From the NCBI GenBank assembly GCA_904501835.1, contig CAJGBW010000004.1:1-50250 (forward strand): a stretch of DNA of 50,250 nt, given 5' to 3'. The translations under genes were made by a program, and so were the position numbers. Below are positions 24,048-33,425 of this stretch, piece after piece (position 1 is the first letter of the stretch; each line of letters starts with the position of its first letter). The notes under the pieces are model-generated. The model was not told where the DNA came from and made no database searches. It saw nothing but the letters and a program-made list of their open reading frames with translations. The DNA comes from an uncultured Bacteroidales bacterium (GTDB lineage Bacteria > Bacteroidota > Bacteroidia > Bacteroidales > UBA932).

Positions 24048-24215
24048 AAAATCTTGAGTTTTAATTAGTTGTGTTTTTACAAATGTTAATCAGGGTCTTC
24101 TACAAACAACGCGCCGTCATGCAGACAATCCATACAAAGATAAAGAAAATATAGAAAAGAGGGGAGATTTTATCAAAAAACGCTATCTTCGCAAAACAGA
24201 ATAATCAAAAAAAGT

Positions 24216-24803
24216 ATGATTGACTATATAAAAGGTAATATCGTAGAGCTTTCTCCGACCGATGTTGTTGTTGAATGTTACGGAATCGGCTACCACGCCT
24301 TCATCTCTTTGCAGACCTACACCGCATTAGAAGGCAGAGAAAACATCACCCTTTACATACACCATATACTTCGTGAAGACGAAGAAATGTTCTACGGATT
24401 TGCCAACAAAGAAGAAAGGCAATTTTTCCGCTTGCTGATTGGAGTCAGCGGCGTGGGCGCGAATACGGCACGCATGATGCTTTCCTCTTTAAGCGCTGAC
24501 GAAATCGGAGAAGCCATTCTATCTGAAAACGTCAACATCATCAAATCCATCAAAGGCATAGGACTGAAGACGGCACAAAGAATCATCCTTGAATTAAAAG
24601 ACAAGGTTGAAAAAGGAGAGGGGAACTGTTCGACTCCCACAACTTTAAGCAAAGACAATGGAGCATCTTCAGAAGCCGCTGCGGCGCTTATGATGCTCGG
24701 ATTTGCGAAACCCGCCATCAACAAAGTCTTATCAAATCTCTTAAAAGAAAACCCTACATACAGTGTAGAGCAACTCATAAAACTTGCCCTACAAAGACTT
24801 TAG
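24216..24803 (+). CDS. ruvA: Holliday junction DNA helicase subunit RuvA
   Basis: The 195-residue protein has the OB domain (MIDYIKGNIVELSPTDVVVE), tandem helix-hairpin-helix motifs (LIGVSGVGANTARMML and IKSIKGIGLKTAQRII) and a C-terminal UBA-like domain that engages RuvB. It recognises four-way DNA junctions. The partner ruvB lies at 32391-33425 on the other strand, and ruvC is not visible. It ends exactly where a parS-like site begins. No Shine-Dalgarno is present. Confidence 0.97.
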   Translation: MIDYIKGNIVELSPTDVVVECYGIGYHAFISLQTYTALEGRENITLYIHHILREDEEMFYGFANKEERQFFRLLIGVSGVGANTARMMLSSLSADEIGEAILSENVNIIKSIKGIGLKTAQRIILELKDKVEKGEGNCSTPTTLSKDNGASSEAAAALMMLGFAKPAINKVLSNLLKENPTYSVEQLIKLALQRL

Positions 24804-24819
24804 TGTTCCACGTGGAACC
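24804..24819. promoter_or_regulatory. parS-like site 1
   Basis: TGTTCCACGTGGAACC is a near-perfect palindrome and matches the parS consensus bound by ParB (TGTTNCACGTGAAACA family; the TGTTCCACGTGGAAC form is seen in several phyla). It begins directly after the ruvA stop codon, in the 55-bp gap before the end of mnmG. Its presence suggests that this part of the chromosome lies near the replication origin. Confidence 0.7.
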
Positions 24820-24858
24820 AAAATCCATAGCGAAAGCCATACGGGCCACCCCGAAGCG

Positions 24859-26967
24859 CTAACGGCCAAAATAAACCAAAAGAACAGAAATATCAGCAGG
24901 GGAAACACCTGAAATACGAGAAGCCTGAGCAATCGTTCTGGGCGAATAGCGTTTTAACTTCTGGCGACACTCAATAGACAAACTGGAAATTCTATCAAAA
25001 TCAAACCCCTCGGGAATAGACAGATTTTCAAGGCGCGAAATCTTTTCCGCCAACTTCCTCTCTCTATCAATATACCCCTCATATTTCACCTGCACCTCGA
25101 CAGACTCCAAAACCGAAGATCGATACTGCTGCTGAATCATATCAACCCACCTATCTGTCGGTAAATTCTCCAGCCCACAGCCTGTATTTTCTGACAAAAC
25201 CATGAGCGCCCTCTCAAAAGCAGGTGCGCCTATCAAACCGCCATCAGAAACACAACCGACATCAATCTTAAATGCATGGGTGGTTAGCAAATGTTCATCC
25301 AAAGCGGACTTATAAGAAGAAAAAGGCAATGCCAATTCAAACAGGGATTCCTCATCTCTATCTTTCCTCTTTAGTGTTCCACGTAGAACATTTTTATAGA
25401 AAGAATGTATCTCTACCTGGGGACGCACAACCAAATCGGCAATCTTTTTTCTATTGGGAATGGACGCAGAACCTACAGAATCCAAATAAGGATTTGCAAC
25501 CGCAGGGGGGACAGATTCAGAAGCAATAAAATCTTTCAAGGTGGAAACCGATTCATACTTACGCATGGTATAAGCATATCGATATTCATCCGCCAAGCCA
25601 ATTTGATAAGCTTTCGGAGTCAAACGCAAATCAGCATTATCCTGCCTCAAAAGAATACGATACTCCGCGCGAGAGGTAAACATACGGTAGGGTTCATCCA
25701 CACCTTTCGTAATCAAGTCATCAATCAAAACGCCAATATAGGCTTCATCACGACGCAGAATAAACTCTGATTGTTCCACACATTTCAAATGTGCGTTAAT
25801 TCCCGCCATCAATCCCTGAGCGGCCGCTTCCTCATATCCCGTCGTTCCATTTACCTGACCTGCCAAGAACAAGCCATCAACCTTTTTAGATTCAAGCGTC
25901 GGTTTAAGAAGAGTGGGATCAAAGAAATCATATTCGACTGCATAAGCAGGACGATAAACAATCGCATTCTCCAAACCTTTAATTTTATGCAGCGCTTCCA
26001 TCTGAACCTCAAGAGGCAGAGATGAAGAAAAACCTTGAAGATAATACTCATTGGTCTTTCTACCCTGGGGCTCCAAGAACAACTGGTGAGAATCCTTATC
26101 CGCAAAGGTTCGCAACTTATCCTCAATACTTGGACAATAACGAGGGCCTATGCCGGATATTTTTCCTGAAAAAAGAGGGGAGTCATGAAAGCCGGATCGT
26201 AGAACATTGTGAACCTCTTCATTGGTATGCACAACAAAACAAGGCATTTGCGCCGTACCGTTTTGTATAGGAGAAAGATAAGGCAAAAATGAGAACTTCT
26301 CCGGCTGCGCATCTCCTTGCTGTTCCAACAAAGCAGCACAATCAACGGAAGAAATATCAATGCGAGGTGGAGTACCCGTTTTCATACGGGCAGTGGAAAT
26401 TCCTCTCTCTTTCAACTGTTCCGTCAAACCATAAGAAGAAAGTTCTCCTATTCGGCCGCCCTCAAAATCTTGATGACCGATGAAAAGGCGACCGGAAAGA
26501 AAAGTACCGGCTGTTAAAACAACGCAGCGAGAATTAAATTTTGCACCGGTTTTCGTACAGCAGCCCACAATTTTGTCTCCATCGAAAAGAAAAGAGCTTA
26601 CTGTATCCTCGTAAATATCTAATTTACAGGCACTTTCGAGGATTTTTCTCCACGATGCAGAAAAGAAGTTTTTATCGCATTGAGCACGCGGACTCCACAT
26701 AGCCGGCCCCTTCGACTTATTCAACATGCGAAATTGCAAAGTGGAGGCATCCGTCACCAGGCCCATATAGCCGCCAAGAGCATCTATTTCCCTGACTATC
26801 TGGCCTTTAGCTATTCCACCGATAGCCGGGTTGCAGGACATTTGGCCAAATTTATTCATATCCATGGATATCAACAGAACAGAAGAACCCATAGAAGATG
26901 CAGCCATTGCCGCCTCACAACCAGCATGTCCGCCACCAACGACTATAATATCATAAGATTGTCTCAT
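24859..26967 (-). CDS. mnmG: tRNA modification enzyme MnmG (GidA) with a C-terminal insertion
   Basis: The 702-residue protein has the FAD site VVGGGHAGCEAAMAASSMG, the GGIAKGQIVREIDALGG motif and the C-terminal RISGVSPADISVLLVYFGR that binds MnmE. With MnmE it adds the carboxymethylaminomethyl group at wobble U34 of tRNAs. Family members are about 620-640 residues; the excess is an insertion of about 65 residues between RPQVEIHSF and VEVQVKYEGYI, near residues 530-610, which contains a parS-like site in its DNA. It lies 35 bp downstream of ybeY, a frequent Bacteroidota pair. Confidence 0.95.
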   Translation of the reverse strand: MRQSYDIIVVGGGHAGCEAAMAASSMGSSVLLISMDMNKFGQMSCNPAIGGIAKGQIVREIDALGGYMGLVTDASTLQFRMLNKSKGPAMWSPRAQCDKNFFSASWRKILESACKLDIYEDTVSSFLFDGDKIVGCCTKTGAKFNSRCVVLTAGTFLSGRLFIGHQDFEGGRIGELSSYGLTEQLKERGISTARMKTGTPPRIDISSVDCAALLEQQGDAQPEKFSFLPYLSPIQNGTAQMPCFVVHTNEEVHNVLRSGFHDSPLFSGKISGIGPRYCPSIEDKLRTFADKDSHQLFLEPQGRKTNEYYLQGFSSSLPLEVQMEALHKIKGLENAIVYRPAYAVEYDFFDPTLLKPTLESKKVDGLFLAGQVNGTTGYEEAAAQGLMAGINAHLKCVEQSEFILRRDEAYIGVLIDDLITKGVDEPYRMFTSRAEYRILLRQDNADLRLTPKAYQIGLADEYRYAYTMRKYESVSTLKDFIASESVPPAVANPYLDSVGSASIPNRKKIADLVVRPQVEIHSFYKNVLRGTLKRKDRDEESLFELALPFSSYKSALDEHLLTTHAFKIDVGCVSDGGLIGAPAFERALMVLSENTGCGLENLPTDRWVDMIQQQYRSSVLESVEVQVKYEGYIDRERKLAEKISRLENLSIPEGFDFDRISSLSIECRQKLKRYSPRTIAQASRISGVSPADISVLLVYFGR
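25375..25390. promoter_or_regulatory. parS-like site 2, inside the mnmG insertion
   Basis: TGTTCCACGTAGAACA is one base from a perfect parS palindrome. It is in direct orientation with site 1 and shares its left flank (CTTTAGTGTTCCACGT). It is inside the coding frame of mnmG and encodes N-V-L-R-G-T on the minus strand, so the insertion and the site may have arrived together. Confidence 0.6.
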
Positions 26968-27002
26968 AACTCACAATAAGTTCTCAAAACAAAAGCAAAT
27001 CC

Positions 27003-27425
27003 CTAAACCAGTTCCCGAAGCGAGAGATAGTAATTTTCCTTCTCACTCATAATTTTCTTATCTGCCTCACTATGGTCATCATAACCAATCAGATGCAAAA
27101 GCCCATGTACCATCACGCGGGCAAGTTCCTGGTCAAAACTCTCGGCACCATATTCGAGCGCATTCTCCCTGACCGTATCTACACTTATAAAAAGATCACC
27201 GGACAATTTTTCTCCTTCACAATAATCAAAGGTAATGATATCCGTAAAGTAGTCGTGTTCGAGATAACGACGATTGATATCCAAGATATAGTGATCCGAA
27301 CAGAAAATAATGTTCACATCACCTATTCTCCGAATTTCACTTTCTGCCACAAGACGCAGCCATTTACTGTTTCTTACCTTTCCTTTCAGCACAAAAGGGG
27401 TCTCTTCACTGTAATACGAAATCAT
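27003..27425 (-). CDS. ybeY: Endoribonuclease YbeY
   Basis: The 140-residue protein has the metal-binding pattern HGLLHLIGYDDH near residue 108-119, the YbeY signature with one extra Asp before the last His. It processes the 3' end of 16S rRNA and takes part in ribosome quality control. It is divergent from tonB and shares its intergenic region; a TAGATTTG at 27443-27450 may be its -7 box. mnmG follows 35 bp downstream. Confidence 0.93.
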   Translation of the reverse strand: MISYYSEETPFVLKGKVRNSKWLRLVAESEIRRIGDVNIIFCSDHYILDINRRYLEHDYFTDIITFDYCEGEKLSGDLFISVDTVRENALEYGAESFDQELARVMVHGLLHLIGYDDHSEADKKIMSEKENYYLSLRELV

Positions 27426-27469
27426 TTTACCAAAATTTGATGCAAATCTACAACTATTCCTATAAAAAA

Positions 27470-27500
27470 TTTGAAATAAAATTAAATATTTATAACTTTG
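27470..27500 (+). promoter_or_regulatory. tonB promoter
   Basis: TTTG at 27470-27473 and TAACTTTG at 27493-27500 are 19 bases apart, a full consensus match. The tonB start codon is 30 bases further, giving a short leader. Confidence 0.75.
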
Positions 27501-27530
27501 AAGGCTTAATATGATTTAATCGCATCAAAA

Positions 27531-28226
27531 ATGAAGATAAAAAAATCAAAAGACGCCAATCTTGAGAACAAGAAAATATTTTTCTTGGAGATTGGTTTGG
27601 CTTGCTCATTGGCCATTTGCCTTCTCGCTTTCGAGTGGGGTAGCCGCGAAAAACAAACCGTAGATCAGTTTGAAGAAGTCGCGCAAGTTGTTGAAGAAGA
27701 AGAAATCATCAATACGATGGTTGAAACTCCTCCTCCCCCGCCCGAGATTCCTAAGGTTCCTGTATTGTCTGACCAGATTGACATCGTTGACGATGACGCC
27801 GAGGTAGATGACGATATGTTCATGAACCTTGAGGATGACGCAAATACCGGTGTGGAGATTATGGACTATGTAGAGGCCGTTGAAGAAGAGCAGATTGAGG
27901 AAGAAGCAATTCCTTTCCAGTTGGTAGAGGAGAAACCTTCATTCCAGGGCGGTGACGCTAACAAGTTCTCTAAATGGGTAGGAAAGAACCTTGTATATCC
28001 TGAAATCGCAAAAGAAAACGGTGTTCAAGGTCGTGTAACCCTTCAGTTTACGGTAGAAACCAACGGTAAAGTTACCAACGTGAAGGTACTTCGTGGTATT
28101 GACCCTTCTTTGGATAAAGAGGCTGTCAGAGTGGTATCTAGTTCACCCGCTTGGAAGCCCGGTAAACAAAGAGACCGTGCCGTGCGTGTAACTTACACCT
28201 TCCCCGTAATCTTCCAGCTTCGATAA
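27531..28226 (+). CDS. tonB: Energy-transducing protein TonB
   Basis: The 231-residue protein has a single N-terminal membrane helix (FLEIGLACSLAICLLAF, about residues 18-36), a short proline run (ETPPPPPEIPKVP) and a very acidic periplasmic linker (about 55-135). The C-terminal TonB domain contains YPEIAKENGVQGRVTLQFTV and ends RAVRVTYTFPVIFQLR. It passes proton-motive energy to outer-membrane SusC/TonB receptors. exbB/exbD are not beside it. It is a single-gene unit between a consensus promoter and a terminator. Confidence 0.93.
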   Translation: MKIKKSKDANLENKKIFFLEIGLACSLAICLLAFEWGSREKQTVDQFEEVAQVVEEEEIINTMVETPPPPPEIPKVPVLSDQIDIVDDDAEVDDDMFMNLEDDANTGVEIMDYVEAVEEEQIEEEAIPFQLVEEKPSFQGGDANKFSKWVGKNLVYPEIAKENGVQGRVTLQFTVETNGKVTNVKVLRGIDPSLDKEAVRVVSSSPAWKPGKQRDRAVRVTYTFPVIFQLR

Positions 28227-28254
28227 AGCTGTTTGTATATTGATAGAAAGATAT

Positions 28255-28288
28255 AAGCTTGGCCGGACTTCTTCGGTCAAGCTTTTTT
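28255..28288 (+). terminator. Rho-independent terminator after tonB
   Basis: AAGCTTG (28255-28261) pairs with CAAGCTT (28278-28284), with a further CCG/CGG pairing inside. Four more T bases follow. It lies 29 bp after the tonB stop. Confidence 0.85.
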
Positions 28289-28331
28289 AGAAACATAAAA
28301 AGGCATACAGAAGCCAATAATCCCATCATAA

Positions 28332-29516
28332 ATGGAAGAAAAGAAAGCATTCAAAGCTGTTTTTGTCGGCATTATCAAACAAAACGATGATGAGGCAAAG
28401 GTAAAAGAATACCTTGACGAACTCCGTTTCCTTGCAGAAACTGCCGGAGCGATTCCTGATAAACATTTTGTACAGAAAGTAGATAAACCTGACAAAGCGA
28501 CCTACATTCGTAGCGGAAAAGTGCAGGAAATTGCCAGTTATTGCGAAGAAAACGGTATTGAATACGTCATCTTTGATGATGAACTAACAGGTATCCAGCA
28601 GCGAAACATCGAAAAAATAATGAAAAATGTGGCTGTTATTGACCGAACAAGCCTCATTTTGGAAATATTTTCACAGCGCGCTAGAACTGCGTATGCCCGT
28701 ATGCAGGTAGATTTGGCTAAATACAACTACATGCTTCCTCGCTTGGCCGGCATGTGGACACACTTGGAAAGACAACGTGGTGGCGTGGGTATGCGTGGCG
28801 GTATGGGTGAGACCCAGATTGAGATAGACCGACGCATCGTAAAGGATAAAATCAGCAAGCTTAAAGAGCAACTGAAAAAGGTAGATAAGCAAATGGCCAC
28901 CCAAAGAAGCAACCGCGGACAGATGGTGCGACTTTCTTTGGTGGGATATACCAATGTCGGAAAGAGTACTTTGATGAACTTGCTGGCCAAATCCGATGTA
29001 TTCGCCGAAAACAAACTATTTGCCACCCTTGATACCACCGTTAGAAAGGTCGTTATTGAGAATTGTCCCTTTCTTTTGAGTGATACGGTAGGATTTATCA
29101 GAAAACTCCCTACAGAACTCATAGAGGCCTTCAAAAGCACCTTGGATGAGGTAAGAGAGGCAGATATTCTGGTACATGTTGTCGATATCTCACACCCTGA
29201 CTTTGAGGAACAGATGGAAGTCGTGGAAAGAACACTCAAGGATATTGGGGCCGAAAACAAGCCGATTTTTACGATTTTCAATAAAATTGACCAATATACT
29301 TACGAACCCTACGATGAGTTCTCTCTGACGCCGAAAAGCAAGAAAAACCGCACATTAGAGGAGTATAAAGAGGAATGGAAAGAACAAAGAGGTACGCCGG
29401 GTATCTTTATCTCCGCCAAAGAAAAAATCGGTATTCAGAAATTAAAGGAAGATATGTATAAAATGGTAGCAGAAATCCATGCTGGACGCTATCCTTTTAA
29501 CAATTTCCTCTGGTAA
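28332..29516 (+). CDS. hflX: GTPase HflX
   Basis: The 394-residue protein has the HflX N-terminal nucleotide-binding domain, the Gly-rich loop RQRGGVGMRGGMGETQIEID before a coiled segment, and the G domain (G1 GYTNVGKST; G3 DTVGFIRKLP; G4 NKID). It binds the 50S subunit and rescues stalled or heat-damaged ribosomes. It starts 44 bp after the tonB terminator and ends before a bidirectional terminator shared with frdB. Confidence 0.95.
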   Translation: MEEKKAFKAVFVGIIKQNDDEAKVKEYLDELRFLAETAGAIPDKHFVQKVDKPDKATYIRSGKVQEIASYCEENGIEYVIFDDELTGIQQRNIEKIMKNVAVIDRTSLILEIFSQRARTAYARMQVDLAKYNYMLPRLAGMWTHLERQRGGVGMRGGMGETQIEIDRRIVKDKISKLKEQLKKVDKQMATQRSNRGQMVRLSLVGYTNVGKSTLMNLLAKSDVFAENKLFATLDTTVRKVVIENCPFLLSDTVGFIRKLPTELIEAFKSTLDEVREADILVHVVDISHPDFEEQMEVVERTLKDIGAENKPIFTIFNKIDQYTYEPYDEFSLTPKSKKNRTLEEYKEEWKEQRGTPGIFISAKEKIGIQKLKEDMYKMVAEIHAGRYPFNNFLW

Positions 29517-29537
29517 ACTGTTTTACATATAAATAAT

Positions 29538-29568
29538 AAAGGCTGGCCCCACACAGGAACCAGCCTTT
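29538..29568. terminator. Bidirectional terminator between hflX and frdB
   Basis: AAAGGCTGG (29538-29546) and CCAGCCTTT (29560-29568) form a perfect 9-bp stem. A GTTTT follows on the plus strand and an AT-rich tail on the minus strand. It separates the convergent hflX and frdB genes. Confidence 0.85.
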
Positions 29569-29589
29569 GTTTTATCTACTCAATGACGA

Positions 29590-30369
29590 TTAGTCTTTGA
29601 TTTTAGCACACAAGAATTCGCGGTTCAAGCGGGCAATGTGGCTTACAGTGATGTGTTTAGGACACTCCATTTCGCAAGCACGGGTGTTGGTACAGTTACC
29701 GAAGCCCAACTCGTCCATCTTGGCAACCATCGCCTTAGCACGACGCGCACCCTCAATTTTACCCTGAGGAAGCAAAGCCAATGAACTAACACGCGCTGCA
29801 ACGAAAAGCATGGCAGAACCATTCTTACAAGTTGCTACACAAGCGCCACAACCGATACAAGCCGCAGCATCCATTGATTCGTCAGAATTCTCTTTAGCGA
29901 TAGGAATAGCATTCGCATCAGGAACACCACCGGTACGTACTGATACATAACCGCCTGCTTGAAGAATTTTATCAAAGGCAGTACGATCAACCACCAAGTC
30001 TTTGATAACAGGGAAACCGGCACTTCTCCAAGGCTCAATCGTAATGGTATCACCATCTTTGAATTTACGCATATGAAGCTGGCAAGTGGTTACCTCATCA
30101 TCGGGACCGTGTGCACGGCCATTGATGTACAAAGAACAAGCTCCGCAGATACCTTCACGACAGTCGTGGTCAAAAGAAACAGGACCACTGCTCTGGCAAC
30201 CTTTTTCAACAGCTACCGGATCAATACCTTCGCGAACCAACTGCTCGTTGAGAATATCCAGCATCTCAAGGAAAGAAGAACCCTCGGAGATATTCTTAAC
30301 TGTATAGGTCTCAAAATGACCTTTTGATTTGGCGTTTTTCTGACGCCATACTTTCAATTTTAAATCCAT
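29590..30369 (-). CDS. frdB: Fumarate reductase / succinate dehydrogenase iron-sulfur subunit
   Basis: The 259-residue protein carries the plant-type [2Fe-2S] motif CREGICGACSLYINGRAHG, then CIGCGACVATC and CTNTRACEMECP for the [4Fe-4S] and [3Fe-4S] centres. It passes electrons between the flavoprotein and quinone. It follows frdA by 6 bp. The membrane cytochrome gene frdC, normally first in the operon, is not adjacent. Confidence 0.96.
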   Translation of the reverse strand: MDLKLKVWRQKNAKSKGHFETYTVKNISEGSSFLEMLDILNEQLVREGIDPVAVEKGCQSSGPVSFDHDCREGICGACSLYINGRAHGPDDEVTTCQLHMRKFKDGDTITIEPWRSAGFPVIKDLVVDRTAFDKILQAGGYVSVRTGGVPDANAIPIAKENSDESMDAAACIGCGACVATCKNGSAMLFVAARVSSLALLPQGKIEGARRAKAMVAKMDELGFGNCTNTRACEMECPKHITVSHIARLNREFLCAKIKD

Positions 30370-30375
30370 CTTTCC

Positions 30376-32322
30376 TTAGTCTTTATAGTTACGGGTTGCA
30401 ATCTTGATATTCTCGTATTTGAGAGGCTCTTTGTAAAGCTCAGGGTCAACATCTTCACCCCTGTACTCCCAAGCAGCAACATACATGAAGTTCTCATCAT
30501 CACGCTTGGTTTCGCCTTCCTCAGTCTGGCTTTCAATACGGAAATGACCACCACAAGATTCAGCACGATTGAGTGCGTCACGGGCCATCAATTCACCAAT
30601 TTCGATAAAGTCAGCCAAACGAAGTGCTTTCTCCAATTCCTGGTTGAATTCGAAATTGCTGCCAGGTACATATACGTTGGACCAGAATTCTTTTTTAAGC
30701 TCTTTGATCAACTCAATGGCTTTCTCAAGACCTTCTTTGCAACGAGCCATACCTACATATTCCCACATAATATGACCCAATTCCTTGTGGAGAGAATCAA
30801 CGGTCTTCTTACCTTTGATAGAGAAAAGTTTTTCAACTTTCTCACGAACAGCTTTTTCAGCTGCCTCAAATTCAGGAGCGTTGGTATCTACTTTCGGATC
30901 TTTGAAGTGACCGGCAAGATAATCACCGATGGTGTAAGGAAGGATGAAATAACCATCCGCCAAACCCTGCATCAATGCAGAAGCACCCAAACGGTTACCA
31001 CCGTGATCAGAGAAGTTAGCCTCACCAATCGCATACAAACCAGGAATCGTGGTCTGGAGGTTATAGTCAACCCAAATACCACCCATGGTATAGTGGATAG
31101 CCGGGTAAATCATCATGGGCTCTTTGTAAGGGTTCACTGCGGTAATCTTCTCATACATCTGGAAGAGGTTACCATAACGCTCACGGATTTTATCTTCACC
31201 CAAACGATCGATAGCGGTCTTGAAATCAAGGAATACAGCCAAACCAGCCTCATTTACACCATAACCGGCATCACAACGCTCTTTGGCAGCACGGGAAGCT
31301 ACGTCACGGGGAACAAGGTTACCGAAAGCAGGATATCTTCTTTCGAGGTAGTAATCTCTATCTTCCTCAGCAATTTGAGAAGGTTTGATTTCGCCTTTGC
31401 GAAGTTTCTCAACATCCTCCAATTTCTTAGGAACCCAAATACGACCATCGTTACGCAAAGACTCACTCATCAAAGTCAATTTACTCTGCTGTGAGCCGTG
31501 TACAGGGATACAAGTAGGGTGAATCTGTGCAAAACAAGGATTCGCAAAGAAAGCACCTTTCTTATAACACTGCCATGCAGCTGAACCATTGCTGTTCATA
31601 GCGTTGGTAGAAAGGAAATAAGCATTTCCATAACCGCCGGTAGCAATCACAACAGCGTGTGCACCAAAACGCTCGATCGCACCTGTTACCAAGTTACGAG
31701 CAATGATACCTTTTGCCTCACCGTTAATCAAAACAACATCCAACATTTCATAACGAGGATAGCTCTTTACGGTACCGGCGGCAACCTGACGGTTCAAAGC
31801 TGCGTAAGCACCCAAAAGCAACTGCTGTCCGGTTTGACCACGGGCATAGAATGTGCGGCTAACGGTAGCCCCACCAAAAGAGCGGTTGTCAAGCAAACCG
31901 CTGTATTCCCTTGCGAAGGGAACACCTTGTGCAACACATTGGTCAATAATGTTGTTGCTCACCTCAGCCAAACGATACACATTTGCTTCGCGGCTGCGGT
32001 AGTCTCCACCCTTGATTGTCTCATAGAAAAGACGATAGACAGAGTCATTGTCATTTTGATAGTTCTTTGCAGCATTGATACCACCCTGTGCAGCGATAGA
32101 GTGCGCACGACGGGGAGAATCACTGATACAGAAAACCTTGACGTTGTATCCCAACTCACCCAAAGAGGCAGCTGCAGATGCACCACCAAGGCCGGTACCC
32201 ACTACAATAATATCAAGCTTTCTTTTGTTTCCGGGGGTAACTACACGAATGTTGCTTTTGTGGATTGCCCACTTTTCAGCCAAAGGACCCTCGGGAATCT
32301 TTGAATTTAACTTTTCGGCCAT
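30376..32322 (-). CDS. frdA: Fumarate reductase / succinate dehydrogenase flavoprotein subunit
   Basis: The 648-residue protein has the dinucleotide fold DIIVVGTGLGGASAAASLGE and the covalent-FAD region RRAHSIAAQGGINAAKN. It also has the substrate-site motif HPTCIPVHG and DHGGNRLGASALMQG near the C-terminal half. Its length is that of the Bacteroides enzyme, which reduces fumarate at the end of anaerobic glucose fermentation. Only 68 bp separate it from ruvB upstream, leaving no room for frdC. Confidence 0.97.
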   Translation of the reverse strand: MAEKLNSKIPEGPLAEKWAIHKSNIRVVTPGNKRKLDIIVVGTGLGGASAAASLGELGYNVKVFCISDSPRRAHSIAAQGGINAAKNYQNDNDSVYRLFYETIKGGDYRSREANVYRLAEVSNNIIDQCVAQGVPFAREYSGLLDNRSFGGATVSRTFYARGQTGQQLLLGAYAALNRQVAAGTVKSYPRYEMLDVVLINGEAKGIIARNLVTGAIERFGAHAVVIATGGYGNAYFLSTNAMNSNGSAAWQCYKKGAFFANPCFAQIHPTCIPVHGSQQSKLTLMSESLRNDGRIWVPKKLEDVEKLRKGEIKPSQIAEEDRDYYLERRYPAFGNLVPRDVASRAAKERCDAGYGVNEAGLAVFLDFKTAIDRLGEDKIRERYGNLFQMYEKITAVNPYKEPMMIYPAIHYTMGGIWVDYNLQTTIPGLYAIGEANFSDHGGNRLGASALMQGLADGYFILPYTIGDYLAGHFKDPKVDTNAPEFEAAEKAVREKVEKLFSIKGKKTVDSLHKELGHIMWEYVGMARCKEGLEKAIELIKELKKEFWSNVYVPGSNFEFNQELEKALRLADFIEIGELMARDALNRAESCGGHFRIESQTEEGETKRDDENFMYVAAWEYRGEDVDPELYKEPLKYENIKIATRNYKD

Positions 32323-32390
32323 ATTTTTAATATTTATTAAAATTCTTGCAATAATACGAATTTTTCCTCAATCTACCAATTTTAAGTCTA

Positions 32391-33425
32391 TTAAAACAGT
32401 CCGAGTTCCTCTTCAGAAACCCTGTATTTTTCCAAACATAAATGTTTATAAGCGAGTTCTGTAACCTCTCTTCCACGGGGCGTTCTAACCAAAAAACCTT
32501 CTTTTATTAAGAAAGGTTCATATACTTCTTCAATGGTTCCGGCTTCCTCGCCCACTGCCGTAGCAATGGTATTAATTCCGACTGGTCCCCCTTTGAATTT
32601 GGTAATAATAGTCTTAAGTATCTTATTATCAATAGAATCCAAACCTCTTTTATCTATATTTAGTGCATCAAGGGCATATCGGGAAATCTCAATATCAATG
32701 ACGCCATTTCCTTTCACTTGCGCAAAATCTCTCACACGACGCAAAAGAGCATTGGCGATACGGGGAGTTCCGCGGCTGCGAAGTGCAATTTCATAAGCGG
32801 CATCTTCGTCAATTTCTACCTTTAATATATTAGCACTGCGTTGGATGATTTTTATCAATTTTTCAATTTCGTAATATTCCAACGCACATTTAATTCCGAA
32901 ACGAGCACGAAGCGGAGAGGTAAGCAGACCGCTGCGGGTAGTCGCACCAACCAAAGTAAAAGGATTCAGATTGATACGGACAGAACGGGCGCCGGGGCCT
33001 TTATCTACCATAATATCAATCACATAATCCTCCATGGCAGAATAAAGATATTCCTCTACGACCGGAGAAAGTCTATGAATTTCGTCGATGAACAATACAT
33101 CTCCTTCCTGAAGTGAAATCAGGAGTCCGGCCAAATCGCCCGGTTTTTCGAGAACAGGTCCGGAACTTATTTTCATATTCACTTCCATTTCATTGGCTAT
33201 GATATGAGCCAGGGTGGTTTTTCCAAGACCCGGAGGGCCGTGAAACAAGACATGATCCAAAGATTCATCTCTCATTTTTGCCGCCTGAATGAAAATTTTA
33301 AGATTTTCAACTATTTTATCCTGGCCGGTAAACTGTTCAAGATCCTTCGGACGGGTTATTCCGTCAAAATCATTATCTTTGCACGCTACATCAGTGTGCG
33401 GATTGAAGTTTTCTTGCATAAACAA
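32391..33425 (-). CDS. ruvB: Holliday junction branch-migration helicase RuvB
   Basis: The 344-residue AAA+ motor has Walker A GPPGLGKTTLAHIIANE near residue 64 and the Walker B motif LFIDEIHRLSP. Sensor 1 lies in VGATTRSGLL, and a C-terminal winged helix follows (FLVRTPRGREVTELAYKHL). It drives branch migration on RuvA-bound junctions. It sits upstream of frdA in the same orientation; the 262 bp before it (33426-33687) is AT-rich and separates it from the divergent mfd, with no other gene seen. Confidence 0.97.
   Translation of the reverse strand: MFMQENFNPHTDVACKDNDFDGITRPKDLEQFTGQDKIVENLKIFIQAAKMRDESLDHVLFHGPPGLGKTTLAHIIANEMEVNMKISSGPVLEKPGDLAGLLISLQEGDVLFIDEIHRLSPVVEEYLYSAMEDYVIDIMVDKGPGARSVRINLNPFTLVGATTRSGLLTSPLRARFGIKCALEYYEIEKLIKIIQRSANILKVEIDEDAAYEIALRSRGTPRIANALLRRVRDFAQVKGNGVIDIEISRYALDALNIDKRGLDSIDNKILKTIITKFKGGPVGINTIATAVGEEAGTIEEVYEPFLIKEGFLVRTPRGREVTELAYKHLCLEKYRVSEEELGLF

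Noticed and set aside
24048..24215. Possible tRNA or small RNA gene in the gap before ruvA.
   Set aside because: No cloverleaf, T-loop motif or stable hairpin was seen; no tRNA or rRNA gene was recognised in the window.
27531..28226. Very acidic linker in TonB as an unusual feature.
   Set aside because: Acidic, proline-poor linkers are common in TonB proteins of this phylum.
30544..31494. Long open frame (316 codons) on the plus strand opposite frdA.
   Set aside because: It lies wholly antisense to a clearly conserved flavoprotein gene and has no recognisable domain; such shadow frames arise from codon bias.
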